Shown piece by piece: positions 42,703 through 51,168 of a stretch of 64,000 nt of DNA (its first letter is position 1; every line of letters begins with the position of its first letter). The notes beneath the pieces are model-generated. The model ran no database searches. It was not told the DNA's origin and worked only from the letters and a program-made list of their open reading frames with translations. A program made the translations under genes and the position numbers. Source of the DNA: Arthrobacter sp. OV608 (lineage in GTDB: Bacteria > Actinomycetota > Actinomycetes > Actinomycetales > Micrococcaceae); contig FOEZ01000005.1 in NCBI GenBank assembly GCA_900110595.1, positions 62,001 through 126,000 of the forward strand, read 5' to 3'.

Positions 42703-43377
42703 ATGGCAGAGAGCCACTTCCGTCCGAAGTACATCTCCTTCGATGTCTACGGCACGCTGATCAACTTCGACATCGATCCCACCACCCGGCGCCTGCTCGA
42801 CGGGCGCCTGCCTGAAGAGCAGTGGCCTGCCTTCAAAAAGCAGTTCCGCGGGTACCGGTTCGACGAGGTCCTCGGCGACTACAAGCCCTACGAGCAGATC
42901 CTTCAGGATTCCTTTGACCGGGTATGCAAGCGGTGGGGCATCGGTCCGACCCCTGGTGCGGGCGCAGAGTTTGCTGACGCTGTGCGCGGCTGGGTTGCAC
43001 ACGACGACGTGCCGGCCCCACTGAAGCTCATGGGGGACAACTACAAGCTGGTGGCTCTGTCCAACGCTGACACCAGCTTCCTGGATATCAGCATTCCCAA
43101 GCTCGGTGCAGACTTCCACGCCGTCTACACCGCTGAGCAGGCCCAGGCCTACAAGCCGCGCTACCAGGCCTTCGAGTACATGCTGGACACCCTGAATGCC
43201 AAGCCGGAGGAGTTCCTGCACATTTCCTCGCACACCCGGTACGACATGCATCCGATGCACGACATGGGCTTCCGTAACCTTTGGCTGCTGGACCGCGGCT
43301 ACGACCCCATTACCGGGGGCTATGACTACAACACTGTTAAGTCCCTGGACGAGATCAACAAGCACCTGGGTCTCTAG
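42703..43377 (+). CDS. HAD-superfamily hydrolase, type II haloacid dehalogenase-like
   Basis: 224 residues from the ATG at 42703; an upstream frame to 42586 lies in the leader. Motif I is FDVYGT (Asp14), the DxYGT form of L-2-haloacid dehalogenases rather than the DxDGT of phosphatases. Motif II is ALSNAD, the Lys of motif III is in YKPR, and the acidic motif follows SSHTRYDMHPMHDMGF. Its presence at the head of an amine-oxidation operon is unusual; it might remove a halogen, or a phosphate or other group, from an intermediate. Confidence 0.8.
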   Translation: MAESHFRPKYISFDVYGTLINFDIDPTTRRLLDGRLPEEQWPAFKKQFRGYRFDEVLGDYKPYEQILQDSFDRVCKRWGIGPTPGAGAEFADAVRGWVAHDDVPAPLKLMGDNYKLVALSNADTSFLDISIPKLGADFHAVYTAEQAQAYKPRYQAFEYMLDTLNAKPEEFLHISSHTRYDMHPMHDMGFRNLWLLDRGYDPITGGYDYNTVKSLDEINKHLGL

Positions 43378-43405
43378 AAGACTTCGAGGCGAAAGGTCAC
43401 ACACC

Positions 43406-44683
43406 ATGAAACTTGTCCCCTATTGGCTGGACACTGCCGAACCTTCCGGCGACTACCGGCGCACTCCAGTTCCGGAAAACGTCGATGTTGCGATTATCGG
43501 TGCCGGCTTTACCGGGCTCTCCGCAGCAGTAGAGTTCGCCAAGCAAGGTGCCAGCGTTGCCGTCTTCGAGCGTCACACCGTGGGCTGGGGTGCATCAGGT
43601 CGCAACGGGGGTATGGCAACCACCGGGCTGGCCATCGGCTTCAGCACCGCGGTCAAGCGGTACGGGGCGCCCCGCGCCGTCGAGATGTTCCGTGAATATA
43701 ACGACGCCATCGAAACCATTGAGAAGCTGGTGCACGATAACGGCATCGACTGCGACTTCAAACGGTTCGGCAAGCTCTCGCTGGCTTTTCACTCGTCCCA
43801 CTATGACGGTTTCCTGAAGTCCCAGGAGATGCTCGCGAACCTCGTGGATCACCACGTAAAAGTCATCCCCAAGTCCGAGATCCACTCTGAAATTGGAACG
43901 GACTTTTACCAGGGGGCAATGATGGATCCGCTGGGTGCCGGGCTCCACGTGGGGAAGTTCGTCCACGGGCTGGCCAAGGCGGCTGCAGACAACGGAGCCG
44001 ATATCTGTGAGAACGCAGCGGTCACCGAGTTGAAGAAGGTCGCGGGGACCGTTCACGACGTGCACACCACACGCGGTATTACCCGTGCCAAGCAGGTCCT
44101 GGTGGCCACCAGCGGTTACACGGGCAACCTCACCCCGTGGCTCCAGCGCCGGGTGATCCCGGTGGGCAGCTTCATCATCTGCACCGAGCCTTTACCGGAG
44201 GAGGTTGTCAACCGCATCCTCCCCAACAGGCGCCAGGCCTCGGACAGCAAGATGCTGACCTACTACTTCCGGATCACCCCGGACAACAGGCTGCTGTTCG
44301 GTGGCCGGGCCCGATTCGCCTTGTCCAGCCCGGATTCGGACGTCAAGAGTGCAGAAATCCTGCATAAGGCAATGACTCAACTTTTCCCCTACCTTGCCAA
44401 CGTGAAGGTGGACTATATCTGGGGCGGCCTGGTTGACCTCTCCATGGACCAAATGGTGCATGCAGGGCTGCATGATGGTTTGTTTTATTCCCTGTGTTAC
44501 AGCGGCCACGGCGTCCAGATGGCAGCGCACATGGGCAAGAAGATGGCGCACTACATGGCCGGAGACAAGCAGGCGAACGTGTGGGAAGACCTCAAGAACC
44601 CGCCGGTGCCCGGCCACTTCGGCCCGCCATGGTTCCTGCCCTTCATCGGCGCGGCCGCAAAAATCATCGACCGGTTCAGCTGA
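43406..44683 (+). CDS. FAD-dependent amine oxidase (PuuB / DAO type)
   Basis: 425 residues from the ATG at 43406 with GAAAGG upstream. VDVAIIGAGFTGLSAAVEFA (FAD loop, Gly at 32-37) and GWGASGRNGGM are characteristic of gamma-glutamylputrescine oxidase-like proteins. GYTGNLTPWLQRRVIPVGSF and a C-terminal YSLCYSGHGVQMAAHMGK block complete the FAD site. It would turn a primary or secondary amine into an aldehyde, which the next gene could oxidise. Confidence 0.83.
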   Translation: MKLVPYWLDTAEPSGDYRRTPVPENVDVAIIGAGFTGLSAAVEFAKQGASVAVFERHTVGWGASGRNGGMATTGLAIGFSTAVKRYGAPRAVEMFREYNDAIETIEKLVHDNGIDCDFKRFGKLSLAFHSSHYDGFLKSQEMLANLVDHHVKVIPKSEIHSEIGTDFYQGAMMDPLGAGLHVGKFVHGLAKAAADNGADICENAAVTELKKVAGTVHDVHTTRGITRAKQVLVATSGYTGNLTPWLQRRVIPVGSFIICTEPLPEEVVNRILPNRRQASDSKMLTYYFRITPDNRLLFGGRARFALSSPDSDVKSAEILHKAMTQLFPYLANVKVDYIWGGLVDLSMDQMVHAGLHDGLFYSLCYSGHGVQMAAHMGKKMAHYMAGDKQANVWEDLKNPPVPGHFGPPWFLPFIGAAAKIIDRFS

Positions 44684-44700
44684 CCAAGGAAAAGGTTCCC

Positions 44701-46251
44701 ATGAGCTCAGTAACAAACGTGGCTGGAGCCTGCCCGGATACCGGGCAGGAAACCGCGTTCAGGCGGGCAAAAGCTGCCAAACTCCCCGGGGGAGCGTTTT
44801 TTGAGGGCCGCTGGCAAACAACGGACAGGAACCTGGAAATCCGGGATCCCGAGGACGGTGTGCTCCTCGGTACGGTGTGCTCTTCCTCCGCACAGGATGT
44901 GCGCCGGGCCGTTGCCTACCTGCACCGCAGCCTCCAGGAGGAGGCCTGGCCGCTTCGGGAGCGCCGGGAAGCCCTGGAACGGGCTGCGGGTCTCCTTTCG
45001 GAACAGTCCGTACGGTTTTCGGAAATCATCGCCGCGGAAAGCAGCAAAACCATCAGGGAGGCCGAACGCGAGGTACTCCGGTGCATTGAAACCCTCCGTC
45101 TTTCCGCCGCTGCCTCAAGCGAACTTGCCGGTGAGACCCTCTCCTTTGAGGACAGCATGGCAGGAGCGGACAAGATCGGCTGGTACACCCGCAAACCGGT
45201 GGGAATCATCGCGGCCATCACGCCCTTCAACGATCCGCTCAATCTCGTGGCGCACAAGCTGGGCCCGGCACTCATTGGAGGCAACGGCGTCGTCCTTAAA
45301 CCGTCAGGCCGGACGCCGCTGACCGGGCTTGCGTTCATTGAGCTGCTGCTGGAAGCAGGCGTCCCTGCCGGCCGCCTGGCCGCCATAGTCTCGGGCCCGG
45401 GGGTATCCGGGGCGATCGTATCGGACCCGCAGGTGGACCTCATCTCGTTCACTGGGGGACCCCGGACCGCGGACCGTATCGCTGCCGCCGCCGGAGCCAA
45501 GAAGGTCCTCTCGGAGCTGGGCGGCAACAACGCAACGATCGTGTGCGCCGACGCCGAACCTGGCAAGGCGGCTGCGGCGATCGTGGCGGGGGCATTCGGA
45601 GTGGCCGGCCAAAACTGCCTCTCAGTCCAACGTGTCTACGTCCACATTTCCCTGTTCGAACACGTTCTCGAAAAGGTGGTGTCGGGGACCCGGGCGCTCC
45701 GCACCGGCGCGAAGTTCGACCGTTCCACCGACGTGGGTCCCCTCATCAGCGAAGCTGAGGCGCGCCGGGTGGAGGAGTGGGTGGACGAGGCCTGGAAAGC
45801 CGGGGCCAGGGTCCATGTGGGCGGGCAGCGCCGGAACGCGTACTACCAGCCCACCGTCCTCACGGACGTGCCGGCAGACGCCCGGATCATCCGCGAAGAA
45901 GTGTTTGGGCCAGTGGTCAGCATCACGCCTTTCATTCAGGTCTCCGACGCAATACATGCCGCCAACGACTCTGAGTACGGACTCCAGGCCGGCGTCTTCA
46001 CCGAATCCATCGACACGGCGTTGGCAATAGCCGACAAACTGCACGTGGGGGCCGTGGTGATCAACGAAACCAGCGACGTCCGGATCGACTCGATGCCCTT
46101 TGGCGGCTTTAAGAAGTCCGGGGTGGGGCGTGAGGGCGTGAAGCACGCCGTTCGTGAGATGACCGAACCGAAAAGCACCATCATCAAACTGGCCGCGCCG
46201 GCCACCGGCTGGCAGCGACTGACGCGCACTTCAGAACGGAATACATCATGA
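44701..46251 (+). CDS. Aldehyde dehydrogenase family protein
   Basis: 516 residues from the ATG at 44701 (AAGGAAAAGG upstream). ITPFNDPLN holds the oxyanion Asn, LSELGGNNA the Glu, and GQNCLSVQR the nucleophile Cys306; the last form is seen in lactaldehyde-, sulfoacetaldehyde- and phosphonoacetaldehyde-type enzymes rather than in GabD or PatD. The N-terminus is about 25 residues longer than usual. Together with the preceding oxidase it forms an amine-to-acid step. Confidence 0.83.
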   Translation: MSSVTNVAGACPDTGQETAFRRAKAAKLPGGAFFEGRWQTTDRNLEIRDPEDGVLLGTVCSSSAQDVRRAVAYLHRSLQEEAWPLRERREALERAAGLLSEQSVRFSEIIAAESSKTIREAEREVLRCIETLRLSAAASSELAGETLSFEDSMAGADKIGWYTRKPVGIIAAITPFNDPLNLVAHKLGPALIGGNGVVLKPSGRTPLTGLAFIELLLEAGVPAGRLAAIVSGPGVSGAIVSDPQVDLISFTGGPRTADRIAAAAGAKKVLSELGGNNATIVCADAEPGKAAAAIVAGAFGVAGQNCLSVQRVYVHISLFEHVLEKVVSGTRALRTGAKFDRSTDVGPLISEAEARRVEEWVDEAWKAGARVHVGGQRRNAYYQPTVLTDVPADARIIREEVFGPVVSITPFIQVSDAIHAANDSEYGLQAGVFTESIDTALAIADKLHVGAVVINETSDVRIDSMPFGGFKKSGVGREGVKHAVREMTEPKSTIIKLAAPATGWQRLTRTSERNTS

Positions 46252-47372
46252 CCACCCACAAGATCGCGGTGATCGCGGGCGACGGCATTGGACAGGAAGT
46301 AGTCCCGGCCGCCATCGAATGCCTTGAGCGGATCGCTGAAATCCACTCCTTGAGCCTGGAGTTCACCTATTTCGGCTGGGGATCGGACTACTACTCCCGC
46401 CATGGGCGGATGATGCCCCTGGACGGGTTGGAGCAGCTGGCGCTGCACGACGCCATCTTCCTCGGCGCCGTAGGCTCGCCGGATGTGCCCGATGCTGAAT
46501 CTCTTTGGGGCCTCCTGATCCCCATCCGGCGTGAATTCCGGCAGTACATCAACCTCCGTCCTGTAAAAACGCTCGACGGCGTGAAGTCGCCCCTGCTGTC
46601 GACGGAGCCGATCGACATCCTCATTGTTCGTGAGAACAACGAAGGTGAATACTCGGAGGTGGGTGGCCGGGTGTACCGCGGCCTGCCGCACGAAGCTGCG
46701 GTCCAGGAAACCATCTTCACCCGCCTGGGAGTGTCCCGGGCCGCCCATTTTGCCGCCTCGCTGGCAGCCAACCGGAAGGGCCGCCTGACCTCCGCCACCA
46801 AGAGCAACGGCATCATCCATACCATGCCGTTTTGGGACGAGGTGATGGAGAAGACTACCCGGCTCTACCCTGGGGTGACGCTTAGCAGTGAACTCGTGGA
46901 CGCATTAGCTGCGCACCTCGTCCTCAAGCCCTGGACCTTCGATGTCATTGTGGCCTCCAACCTGCTCGGTGACATCCTTTCGGACCTGGGCAGCGCCGTC
47001 ACCGGCTCCATCGGTGTGGCTCCCAGCGCGAACTTGAATCCGGAAGGAGATTATCCCTCCCTCTTCGAACCGGTCCATGGATCCGCCCCGGACATTGCGG
47101 GTAAAGGACTGGCAAACCCGGTGGGCCAGATGTGGTCCGGAGCGATGATGCTCGAGCACCTGGGCTTCCCGGGGGCTGCCAACCACCTCCAGGCGGCCTT
47201 CGAGTCCGCCCTCCGGGAGGGCCGTGGCACCCGTGATGTGGGAGGACCATCATCGACCTCGGAGTTCACCGCCGCGGTTCTGGCCGCGATAGACGCCATC
47301 GAGCCATCCTCCGAGGCTGTCCAGTTCGTCTCCGGCACGCCAGCTGCGCCGGCGGCGGCAGCAGCGCCGTAG
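46248..47372 (+). CDS. Tartrate / D-malate / isopropylmalate-type dehydrogenase
   Basis: 374 residues of the IMDH/TDH family: KIAVIAGDGIGQEVVPAA, LLIPIRREFRQYINLRP, IDILIVRENNEGEYSEVGG (ENNEGEYS is the tartrate-dehydrogenase form), ASNLLGDILSDLGSA with metal-binding Asp, and SLFEPVHGSAPDIAGKG. It oxidatively decarboxylates a (2R,3S)-type hydroxyacid with NAD. ATGA overlap with the ALDH stop. The C-terminal Ala/Pro tail is not conserved. The product of the ALDH may feed it. Confidence 0.83.
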   Translation: MTTHKIAVIAGDGIGQEVVPAAIECLERIAEIHSLSLEFTYFGWGSDYYSRHGRMMPLDGLEQLALHDAIFLGAVGSPDVPDAESLWGLLIPIRREFRQYINLRPVKTLDGVKSPLLSTEPIDILIVRENNEGEYSEVGGRVYRGLPHEAAVQETIFTRLGVSRAAHFAASLAANRKGRLTSATKSNGIIHTMPFWDEVMEKTTRLYPGVTLSSELVDALAAHLVLKPWTFDVIVASNLLGDILSDLGSAVTGSIGVAPSANLNPEGDYPSLFEPVHGSAPDIAGKGLANPVGQMWSGAMMLEHLGFPGAANHLQAAFESALREGRGTRDVGGPSSTSEFTAAVLAAIDAIEPSSEAVQFVSGTPAAPAAAAAP

Positions 47373-48355
47373 TGACTATGCCCGGTCAAACCCGACGGCC
47401 CGTCGTCGTCGTCCTGTACCGTGAGGCGCTGCCGCCCCGCCTGGCAGAGATCGAGGAGCTGGCGGAGGTCCGCCTGACCAAGGCAGACGGGCTGGCCAGG
47501 GTCCTGGACGGGGCGGATGTCCTCTACCAGTGGCATTCGTTTTCCCCGGCGTTGCGGGAGAGCTGGGCTGCAGCGGGGTCGCTGAAGTGGGTTCACGTTT
47601 CAGCAGCCGGCATCAGCCAGTTGTTGTTCGATGAGCTGATCCGCAGCGACGTGCTCTATACAAATTCGCGGGGTGTCCTCAGCCGCGCTATCGCTGAATT
47701 TGCGCTGGGCTTTGTCCTGGACATCGCCAAGGACTCGCGGGGCTCACTGACACTTCAACAACAGCGGCGGTGGCAGCACCGGGTAACCCGGAAAATCCAG
47801 GGCCAGCGCGCCCTGGTGGTGGGTACGGGTTCCATTGGCCGTGAAATAGCAGCCCTGTTCCGCGCCGCGGGCCTGCAGGTCAGCGGCGCCGGCCGCAGCA
47901 GCCGTCCGGGAGACGGGCATTTCGACGAAATCAGTTCGTCAAAGGATCTGGCCACCATCGTTCATCCCTTTGACTACCTGGTGCTGGCGGCTCCGCTGAC
48001 GGAAGACACCAGGGGGCTGGTGGGCGCTGATGTCCTGGCATCAATGAAACCCGGCGCGCACCTCATCAACGTTGGACGCGGTGAACTGGTCCAGACGGAC
48101 GCGCTGGTGGAAGCTCTGACCTCCGGATCCATTGCCGGCGCGGCCCTCGATGTGGTCCACCCCGAACCGTTGCCCGGGGAACACCCGTTGTGGCGCATGG
48201 AGAACGTCATCCTGACCCCTCACATGAGCGGCGACACAGAAAATTACCTCGATGATCTGGGGGAGCTGTTCGTGGCAAACCTGAAGCGCTACCGCAACGG
48301 CGATCCGCTGCACAACGTCGTGGACAAAAGCCTCGGGTTCGTCCCGGTTCCCTGA
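47372..48355 (+). CDS. D-2-hydroxyacid dehydrogenase
   Basis: 327 residues; the start GTG overlaps the TAG of the previous gene (TAGTG), with ATG 47378 as alternative. The Rossmann loop is VVGTGSIGREIAALFRAAG, the catalytic Arg is in INVGRGELVQTDA, and the His is in LTPHMSGDT. The catalytic Glu is near HPEPLPGEHPLW. It would reduce or oxidise a 2-oxo/2-hydroxy acid at the end of the operon. Residue 70-120 region is less conserved, so substrate is open. Confidence 0.83.
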   Translation: MTMPGQTRRPVVVVLYREALPPRLAEIEELAEVRLTKADGLARVLDGADVLYQWHSFSPALRESWAAAGSLKWVHVSAAGISQLLFDELIRSDVLYTNSRGVLSRAIAEFALGFVLDIAKDSRGSLTLQQQRRWQHRVTRKIQGQRALVVGTGSIGREIAALFRAAGLQVSGAGRSSRPGDGHFDEISSSKDLATIVHPFDYLVLAAPLTEDTRGLVGADVLASMKPGAHLINVGRGELVQTDALVEALTSGSIAGAALDVVHPEPLPGEHPLWRMENVILTPHMSGDTENYLDDLGELFVANLKRYRNGDPLHNVVDKSLGFVPVP

Positions 48356-48418
48356 ATAATCCGAAAGGTGCGGTCCAAGGTCACTGGGCACTCGATGGCG
48401 GACCCTGATTTTCCTGGC

Positions 48419-49021
48419 TCAGCGGGAAATCAGCAGACTGACTTGGGCGCGGATGTCCTGGACGATCTCCTCGACGCTTAGACCGGCGTTCACAGTCGCC
48501 GCCATGCTGAGGAACATGACCGCGCTGACGATGTGCGCCAGCTTTACGGCGTCGCCGTCACTGACCACATGGCGCTTGGTCAGGACGGCGGCGATGGCTT
48601 CCTCGGTTTGGACCACGATGGACAGGGCCTGGCCGTGGTGCGGCTCGGAGGGGTCGCCGAACACCATCTCGCGGAGGTAGATCCGCCCGTTGCCCACCTG
48701 GACGCGGTTGCATTCCACGATCGGCCGCACGATGGCCATGACTGCGTCCAGTGCCTCCGGGATGGGTTCAGCATCGGCCCTGCCGCGCTCAAGGGCCTCG
48801 GCGTAGTGGGCGTTCTGCACGAGCAGGAGGAGTTCTCCTTTGGTTTTGGCGTAGAGAAACAAAGTCCCGGTGCCAATGTCAGCCTTGTCGGCGATCTGTT
48901 GCGTCGTGACATCCTCGACGCCATGCTCGGCGAACAACTCGCTGGCGGCTGCTGTGATGCGCTCAAGTTTTTGCTGCTTGTTCCGCTCACGCCGTCCGAG
49001 TGGCTGGGACGCAACAGGCAT
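48419..49021 (-). CDS. TetR-family repressor
   Basis: 200 residues from the ATG at 49021, set by GGAAGGAAGC; a frame to 49054 adds a leader. The HTH is ITAAASELFAEHGVEDVTTQ, QIADKADIGTGTLFLYAKTK. The C-terminal ligand domain is of the type seen with xenobiotic responses. It follows the hydrolase gene and, with the operators at 49039 and 51040, probably controls the hydrolase-oxidoreductase operon and itself. Confidence 0.85.
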   Translation of the reverse strand: MPVASQPLGRRERNKQQKLERITAAASELFAEHGVEDVTTQQIADKADIGTGTLFLYAKTKGELLLLVQNAHYAEALERGRADAEPIPEALDAVMAIVRPIVECNRVQVGNGRIYLREMVFGDPSEPHHGQALSIVVQTEEAIAAVLTKRHVVSDGDAVKLAHIVSAVMFLSMAATVNAGLSVEEIVQDIRAQVSLLISR

Positions 49022-49038
49022 GAGGGCTTCCTTCCGGA

Positions 49039-49062
49039 TACTGACTGGGCTCAATTATGAGT
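49039..49062. promoter_or_regulatory. TetR operator candidate before tetR
   Basis: The core GCTCAATTATGAGT (49049-49062; CTCA and TGAG arms) is identical to 14 bases at 51040-51053. Here TACTGACTGG precedes it; read on the other strand the second site shows TACTGAGTGG at the same place. It overlaps the end of the hydrolase gene. Confidence 0.65.
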
Positions 49063-49960
49063 ATAACGCCCCCTCGTCAGTCAACCGGCCCGTCTCCGCA
49101 GCCAGGAACTCAGCTGCCACCGGGCCGAACTGGGCATGGTACTGGAAGATGCCGCCATGGCCGGAATCGGGGTACATCACCAGTTCGGATCCTTTGATCC
49201 GCCGGTGCAGATCCTCCGAGAGGACCGAAGGCACCATGCGGTCATGGTCTCCGTTGGCGATGAGGGTGGGGACGGTGAGCTTCGACAGGTCCGAGGGAAC
49301 GGCCCGGCCAAACTTCTGGATTGCCTTTAGTTGCGTTTGGAATGCTTTGGTGCTGATTGGCTTGTCCCGGTGGTTCGCCCGTTCCTGGAGGCGCTTGATG
49401 AATGCCTTGGCGGCGGGCTTTCCCGCAGCGTTGCGGTTAAAGAACAGGAACTCCTTGGGGTCGGAACGTGTTATGGCGGCGCGGAAAATGTCCCAGTAAG
49501 TAACGCCGACCACCTTGTCCATGTCCTTGCCTCCACGCGGCCCGGTTCCGGTCAGGACAAGCCTGCGGATTAGTCCGGGGTGCTTGAGGGCGAGGTCCTG
49601 GGCGATCATGCCGCCCATGGAGAAGGAGAAGACGTCGATCTTGTCGAATCCCAGGGCCTTGATGAAGGTGTAAGCGTCATCGGCCATCTCCTCGATGGTG
49701 CCGGGAACTTTCCCGGTGGAGGCGCCTACGCCACGTTGGTTGAAAGTGATGACGTGCCGGTTTTTCGCGATGGGGTCGACGATGCGGGGGTCCCAGTTGT
49801 CCAAGGTAGCGGCGAGGTGCACGAAGAAGACAACGGGGATGCCGCCTTTGGGCCCCAGCTCGCGGTAGGCGTAGGTGACACCTCCTGCGGTGATAGTGCG
49901 GGTAGGTGCTTCCGCGTACGAGGTGACTGCAGATTCACTTGCTGGATCGGTGGTGCTCAT
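49055..49960 (-). CDS. Alpha/beta hydrolase
   Basis: 301 residues from the ATG at 49960; an open frame to 49993 adds a leader. The nucleophile Ser is in SFSMGGMIAQ, the Asp in LIANGDHDRMVP, and the His in DSGHGGIFQ. HLAATLDNWDPR replaces the usual HGxxG oxyanion motif. GVGASTGKVPGTIEEMADDA is a block I recall from a group of actinobacterial hydrolases found with TetR and oxidoreductase genes. It is cotranscribed with the oxidoreductase gene 55 bases upstream. Confidence 0.85.
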   Translation of the reverse strand: MSTTDPASESAVTSYAEAPTRTITAGGVTYAYRELGPKGGIPVVFFVHLAATLDNWDPRIVDPIAKNRHVITFNQRGVGASTGKVPGTIEEMADDAYTFIKALGFDKIDVFSFSMGGMIAQDLALKHPGLIRRLVLTGTGPRGGKDMDKVVGVTYWDIFRAAITRSDPKEFLFFNRNAAGKPAAKAFIKRLQERANHRDKPISTKAFQTQLKAIQKFGRAVPSDLSKLTVPTLIANGDHDRMVPSVLSEDLHRRIKGSELVMYPDSGHGGIFQYHAQFGPVAAEFLAAETGRLTDEGALYS

Positions 49961-50015
49961 GAACGATTTTTCTCCTATGTGGTCTGGCAACATGTCCTGG
50001 TGAATCAGTGGCGGT

Positions 50016-51014
50016 TCAGTGGTTGAGGGTGAGCACCGCTTTGCCGCGGATGCCGCCGTCGGCCAGTGACTGCAACGCCTCTGGAGTTTGGGCGAAATCG
50101 AAGACCTTTCCGACGACGGGGCGCAGCGTCCCGTCGTCGACCAATGCGGCGATCTTGCTCAGTTGGTCCACGCTGGCACGCATAAACAGAAACTCATAGC
50201 TGACTCCGAGCTTCCTGGCCTGCCGCCTGACTTTGCGGCTCAGTGCTGTGATCGCCAGGCGCAGGACAGGATTCAGGCCGGCATTGCGGGCGAACTCCGG
50301 ATCCGGCGGACCGGAGATCCCAATTGCCTTCCCGCCTGGCTTGAGGACGCGCAGGGACTTTTCGAGGTTTTCCCCGCCGAGGCTGTCGAGAACCAGGTCA
50401 TACCCGCTGAGGTGTTCCTCAAAATCCTCGCTGCGGTAGTCAATAACAACGTCGGCCCCGAGCTCCCGGAGGAAGGCAGCGTTCGAGCCGCTGCCCGTGG
50501 TGGCAACAATCGCGCCCAGGTGCTTGGCGAGCTGGATAGCGATCGAGCCAACCCCGCCTGCACCGGCGTGGATGAGGACCTTCTGCCCGGGCAGCACATT
50601 GCCCTGCTCAATGAGGGCCTGCCATGCGGTGAGCGCCACCAGCGGCAGCGAGCCGGCCTCCGCCATGCTTGCCGATACGGGCTTGAGGGCCAGGTCCTCC
50701 TCGGCCACGGCGATGCGCTCCGCGAACGTGCCGATGCGGTCCTTGTCGGGCCGGCCGTAAACCTCATCACCCGGTTTGAACCCGGTGACCTGTGCCCCGA
50801 CGCGGATGACCGTGCCGGCCACGTCATTGCCGAGGATCAGCTGGAGCTTGTAGGGGAGGATCTGCTTGAACTCACCCAGGCGGATCTTCTCATCCAGCTG
50901 GTTCAAGCCCGCGGCCTGCACCTGGACGAGCACGTCCCGTTCCCCCGTAGCCGGCTCGGGGACGTCCGCTTCGCGCAGCGGCTCTCCGTACTTGGTAACG
51001 ACAAAAGCTTTCAT
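50016..51014 (-). CDS. NADP-dependent quinone-oxidoreductase-like protein (MDR, zinc-free)
   Basis: 332 residues of the medium-chain reductase family. GNDVAGTVIRVGAQVTGFK, then HAGAGGVGSIAIQLAKHLGA (cofactor loop) and GKAVLTL near the end are typical; no zinc-binding Cys cluster is seen. It reduces quinones or enones with NADPH. It starts about 26 bases after the TetR-type site at 51040-51063 and heads the operon with the hydrolase and TetR genes. Confidence 0.85.
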   Translation of the reverse strand: MKAFVVTKYGEPLREADVPEPATGERDVLVQVQAAGLNQLDEKIRLGEFKQILPYKLQLILGNDVAGTVIRVGAQVTGFKPGDEVYGRPDKDRIGTFAERIAVAEEDLALKPVSASMAEAGSLPLVALTAWQALIEQGNVLPGQKVLIHAGAGGVGSIAIQLAKHLGAIVATTGSGSNAAFLRELGADVVIDYRSEDFEEHLSGYDLVLDSLGGENLEKSLRVLKPGGKAIGISGPPDPEFARNAGLNPVLRLAITALSRKVRRQARKLGVSYEFLFMRASVDQLSKIAALVDDGTLRPVVGKVFDFAQTPEALQSLADGGIRGKAVLTLNH

Positions 51015-51039
51015 GACTGGCCTTTCTATTTTTGATCCT

Positions 51040-51063
51040 GCTCAATTATGAGTCCACTCAGTA
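51040..51063. promoter_or_regulatory. TetR operator candidate before the oxidoreductase operon
   Basis: GCTCAATTATGAGT at 51040-51053, then CCACTCAGTA (51054-51063), the reverse complement of TACTGAGTGG. This mirrors the flank of the site at 49039-49062, so the two sites have the same extended sequence in opposite orientation. The gap 51064-51168 shows nothing else. Confidence 0.65.
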
Positions 51064-51168
51064 ATGCCTGTCAAGGGCAGGGGCGGGCACGCAGGGATGA
51101 GCAGACCATAGTTCTGGTTGTGCCGTGCCGTCAGCCGCGGAAGAGCCGCGGTCAGGAGGCATCTTGGA

